A stretch of 64,000 nt of DNA from Mucidula mucida (lineage: Eukaryota; Basidiomycota; Agaricomycetes; Agaricales; Physalacriaceae): assembly GCA_015501055.1 (NCBI GenBank), contig JADNYV010000016.1:1-64000 (forward strand). Reading direction: 5' to 3'. Under the pieces are notes generated by a model. That model saw only the letters and a program-made list of their open reading frames with translations, searched no databases and was not told the DNA's origin. The position numbers and the translations under genes were made by a program. Shown piece after piece: positions 60,841 through 64,000 of the stretch. Positions within the stretch are counted from its first letter, which is position 1; the number at the start of each line of letters is the position of its first letter.

Positions 60841-63800
60841 TTATTCAATATCCTCTGGCCACAACGGCATCCCCCTAACAAGCTTGCCAATGGGCGTCAA
60901 CGAGTAACCCTGTCCTCTTCGCCGCGTCGCCAAAAGCTCCTGCAACAATGCCAGCGGGCTGACTTCGAACGGACACATCTTCATCTCCCCGGCACGATCT
61001 TTCGCCTTCACAAACCCATCCCGCTCACGCGCGACATGCTTGTCTTCTGCGCCTACAATACCAAGAAAAGCACAAATTGCTTTCAAGTGCGCATAAGATG
61101 TCGGATAGAGTTGCCCGGCAAAGATGTTCAATTGGGGGATGAACACTTGGAGTGACAGCGGGGTGGGATTCGGGACGCTGTAGAACGTGAAATTATCAAA
61201 GACCTGCATACTTCGTGTCACACGGGGTGAGTAGACATGGAGCCGCACGGCTGAGTTGGTACGCAGGACAGGCATCAATTCGTTCGCCTCGAATTGGCTG
61301 ATGACCACTACAACCGGAGGCGGTCCATTTGCGCAGAGAACCCAATGCACGTCCTTCAAGAACTCTGTACTGCCTTTATCAGAAGTATCATCCCCTTGAT
61401 GGTCACTGCATAGTCCCGAGTAACCAAAAATTGGGATGGAAGAAATCGTTTGAATGATTGGAGCTGTGGGGAAGCGAAGCAATCACCCGGCAAGGTGAGA
61501 GGAAGGCGAATGACGGGACGGGAACACGACCTGTTCTCACAAACTCTTTTACACCGTCGTCAAGATGGTGCGCAGCAGGGTGTACCGGTGGAGGTCTCTC
61601 GACCTGGCGTTCCACCTCCATCTCGTGATCAACCTCTCTTTCCTGTTCTTCGTCCACGTTTTGAGGCCCTGACGGGAAGACTCCAAGTCGTTGGAGGTGC
61701 GAGTAGATTTCGGGGTCATTCTGGATCATACTGTCTGTTTGAGACGCAGCTGGGGAATGACCGTACATCTCTAGCAGTGGACGCGCTTCAGGTTGCAGCC
61801 AGGCGTCTCGCACTTGATGGATATCTTCTGGAGTCGGTGCGGCTGGTAGAGCATCCAAACAAGCTCTTCTCTGCTTGAAATCGATCCCCTGTCGCGCCCA
61901 TTGAGGAGCATGATGCTCGATATCGGCACAGGTCTCAAGCATCGTCCAGTGAACGATGTCAGCGACAGTAACCGAGTCTACTGCACACTTCTTCTTGATC
62001 AAGATGTCGATGTCAGGTTGAGCGAAGAAATGGAGGGATTGACCCCGGCCGAGTTGGCGCATTCGCATGCATCCTATCGATCAGACGTTAGACGCTCTTA
62101 AAGTAGGTGAGTATCTACTAACCTTGAACCAATCTGTCCTTTGTGACCTTCCTCCCGAGCGTCACTGCAGCTTTCCAATCAGTAGGCAGCTTCAGATCCG
62201 TTCCTCTCGTGTGAGCATCATCCAGGTAGACCAAACAACTAGAGAGACGCTGCCTGTAAGGCGAAGAGTTGAGCAACTCCTTCGTTCCATCGCGTCTGAG
62301 CACCATCAGTTCGTCGCCTTGATTGAAGAACACCACTGCTTCCACGTCACTTCGCTTCAACAGCCACCTTTGCGCTACGCCTAGATTACTCAAATCAAGC
62401 ATTTGAGCGCCAATGTCAAGAAGCACTCGAATTTCTGGGTGTTCAATCGCCAACATGTCTACAAAGGCCGTTCCGGATAGGCTCTTCCCAGAATCGCTGT
62501 CGCGAGTACAAGTGTATGAGGAATTCTCCGATTGAAGAAGATAGGTAAGAACCATGGCGTTCGTTCCAGCCTGATTGACGGGATCGACCTGCAAGATGGA
62601 GCTGGGGAGGAGATACTCATTGTCCTTCGTCCCGCTGAATCCCGTCGTGACGTGAGGCTTCCTTTCGCCAAGATCCCAAGCAGAAGTGGGAAGCTTGTTC
62701 GGGAACTGCTTCGCCGCCTTTGGGAAGACAACCTCGGAAAGATAGAAGTCGATGACGGCATGACAGTAACGGAAAAGCGCCACGATCCTGGCGTGTTGCT
62801 CAGCGTCATTGAGATTTATAGCACCCACTTCGTTGAGACCTTCACGTTCGCTAGGAGGGATGGCAGCAATCCACGTCTCGTACAAGACCGATGGATTGCT
62901 GTCAAGAAAGAGCTGGTGCAAACATGCATCAACCTCAGTGGTCGTCAATCCAGTATAATAGTAAGCCAGACAGGTCAAGATGATGGCGATGTCTGGATGA
63001 CCAAATTCGGCACGAGGAGACGGGACGTCTTTGGCTCGATATGGGACGGCTAGAGCGTGCGTGACGGATCAAGGCCATAGTCGATCCTCCAACGCCTGTC
63101 GCGTAAAACGTATGTAGGAGGCCATGCCCGAACAAACCACGAAGGATGAGGAACACGTTGAACACGTTCTTTCCAAAGCGCTGCTGCAATAGAAGCTGCG
63201 TGTTCTCAACGTCCTTATCAGAACAAACGAAATGACGGATGTCTGATAAGACTGCTGCGCCAAGATGATTCGTATTGAACGAAGGCAAAGAACCTCCCAT
63301 GATGTCGTCCGCGACGTTTTCGATGAGTGCAGAAAGTAAGGAGTCGTCTTCGGTTGGGAATTTGAAGTGAGGAAAACTCCAAGCAGATGTGGAGTGTACT
63401 TCGAGCTGGGTACCTGAACGTCGAGCCGCTGCGAGGATATGTTTGGAGACAACTCGTAGCACGTCTTGAGTTACCTGCCAACGGTATGGCTGTCCTTCCA
63501 TTGGCACTTGTTTGCCCATAGTATAGATGAGCTGGTAACGGGGATGCAGCAATTCGTCACATTCGTCGAGGATGTCTCGAGAACGTTCGTGTTGAAGGCG
63601 TTGAAAACGTACGGCGTCTAACATGACTCCTTCGTTGCCCCCAGAGCCTATCGATAGCATTTTATCCACTGCTAGCAGCTTCGCGGAGAGGATATGTTCG
63701 GGCTGCGACACGAGGATCCCGCCGACCCGCATACATTCCTCTGTTAACAGGCGGATCTGCTGGAGTTGTGTCTGACTGATCTTCATCTGGCGTGAGAAGG

Positions 63801-64000
63801 GAAGGTAGAAGATTCGCCGGTTCGGAAGGAAGACAACCGCTCCGTCATGAGTTGAAACATCTGCGAGCGAGAGGCTTAAGAACGACCATCCGCACAAGCT
63901 TGTCGCCTTTCGAAAGCGAAGCGGCGAGCATTGGTGCTATTACTGATGACTTGCCCTCGCCCATGTTCAGTTGTAGGCTTATACTTGAAGTCGACGAGTA
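60841..64000 (-). pseudogene. Giant DUF3638/DUF3645 SecA-like ATPase, copy 2 (partial, frame broken)
   Basis: A paralogue of the C-terminal part of the gene at 2287-11933, in the same orientation, running off the right edge. It corresponds to 2287-5452 of the window. It keeps SQPEH, DECDELLHPRYQL, GFSGTKDNEYLLP, HTRGTDLKLP and CMRMRQLGRGQS; the Walker A segment lies at the very edge. Relative to copy 1 it lacks single bases near 61425, 63053, 63105-63125, 63831 and 63860. It is intact at 63317-63320 and near 61665, where copy 1 is broken. It is called a pseudogene only provisionally, because the same kind of indel affects likely essential genes nearby. Confidence 0.7.

Overview
The window looks like nuclear DNA from a filamentous basidiomycete, most likely an Agaricomycete. 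Genes are dense and on both strands. Almost every coding region is cut by 45-60 nt GT-AG introns. The protein set is fungal: alpha-aminoadipate-pathway saccharopine dehydrogenase, a hybrid-kinase phytochrome, a Zn(II)2Cys6 regulator, GH13 amylase and a PL4 lyase. No mobile element, CRISPR array, rRNA or prokaryotic operon was seen.

Layout. 1-1.0 kb: a degenerate minisatellite and a tRNA-Leu relic. 1.1-1.8 kb: Derlin. 2.3-11.9 kb (-): a roughly 3,100-residue ATPase of the DUF3638/DUF3645 family. 13.1-14.5 kb (-): NDK-like protein with short C-terminal repeats. 15.3 kb (-): intact tRNA-Leu(CAG). 16.4-20.6 kb (+): SART3/Prp24-like splicing factor. 20.7-23.0 kb (-): secreted rhamnogalacturonan lyase. 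23.7-24.9 kb (-): GRASP protein with a His-rich tail, divergent from a mitochondrial PPR-like gene (25.1-27.2 kb, +). 27.7-30.6 kb (+): Zn-cluster regulator. 31.0-32.3 kb (+): SUMO E1 subunit AOS1. 33.0-34.6 kb (+): FAD-dependent dehydrogenase. 34.9-40.7 kb (+): phospholipase D. 41.1-42.3 kb (-): LYS1. 43.0-44.9 kb (+): alpha-amylase. 45.1-46.9 kb: a divergent pair, unknown protein (-) and IWR1 (+). 47.4-48.3 kb (-): unknown protein. 48.8-50.7 kb (-): histidine phosphatase. 50.9-52.2 kb (-): nucleoside hydrolase. 52.9-58.5 kb (+): phytochrome. 58.8-59.8 kb (-): short-chain dehydrogenase. 60.0 kb: a possible small spliced gene. 60.8-64.0 kb (-): a second copy of the giant ATPase gene, cut by the window edge.

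The genes do not form one pathway. Most are housekeeping functions (ERAD, splicing, sumoylation, Pol II import, lysine synthesis, phospholipid signalling), with a few secreted enzymes and a light sensor among them.

Two patterns span the window. First, many conserved genes need a single missing base, usually in a short homopolymer, to stay in frame. This looks more like uncorrected assembly error than gene death. Second, the two giant-ATPase copies, about 58.5 kb apart, are a mosaic of nearly identical and clearly diverged tracts, as expected from gene conversion. The giant protein also carries an ordered set of motifs resembling SecA/SF2 helicases. All exon joins are by eye; gene spans run from start codon to stop codon and include introns.
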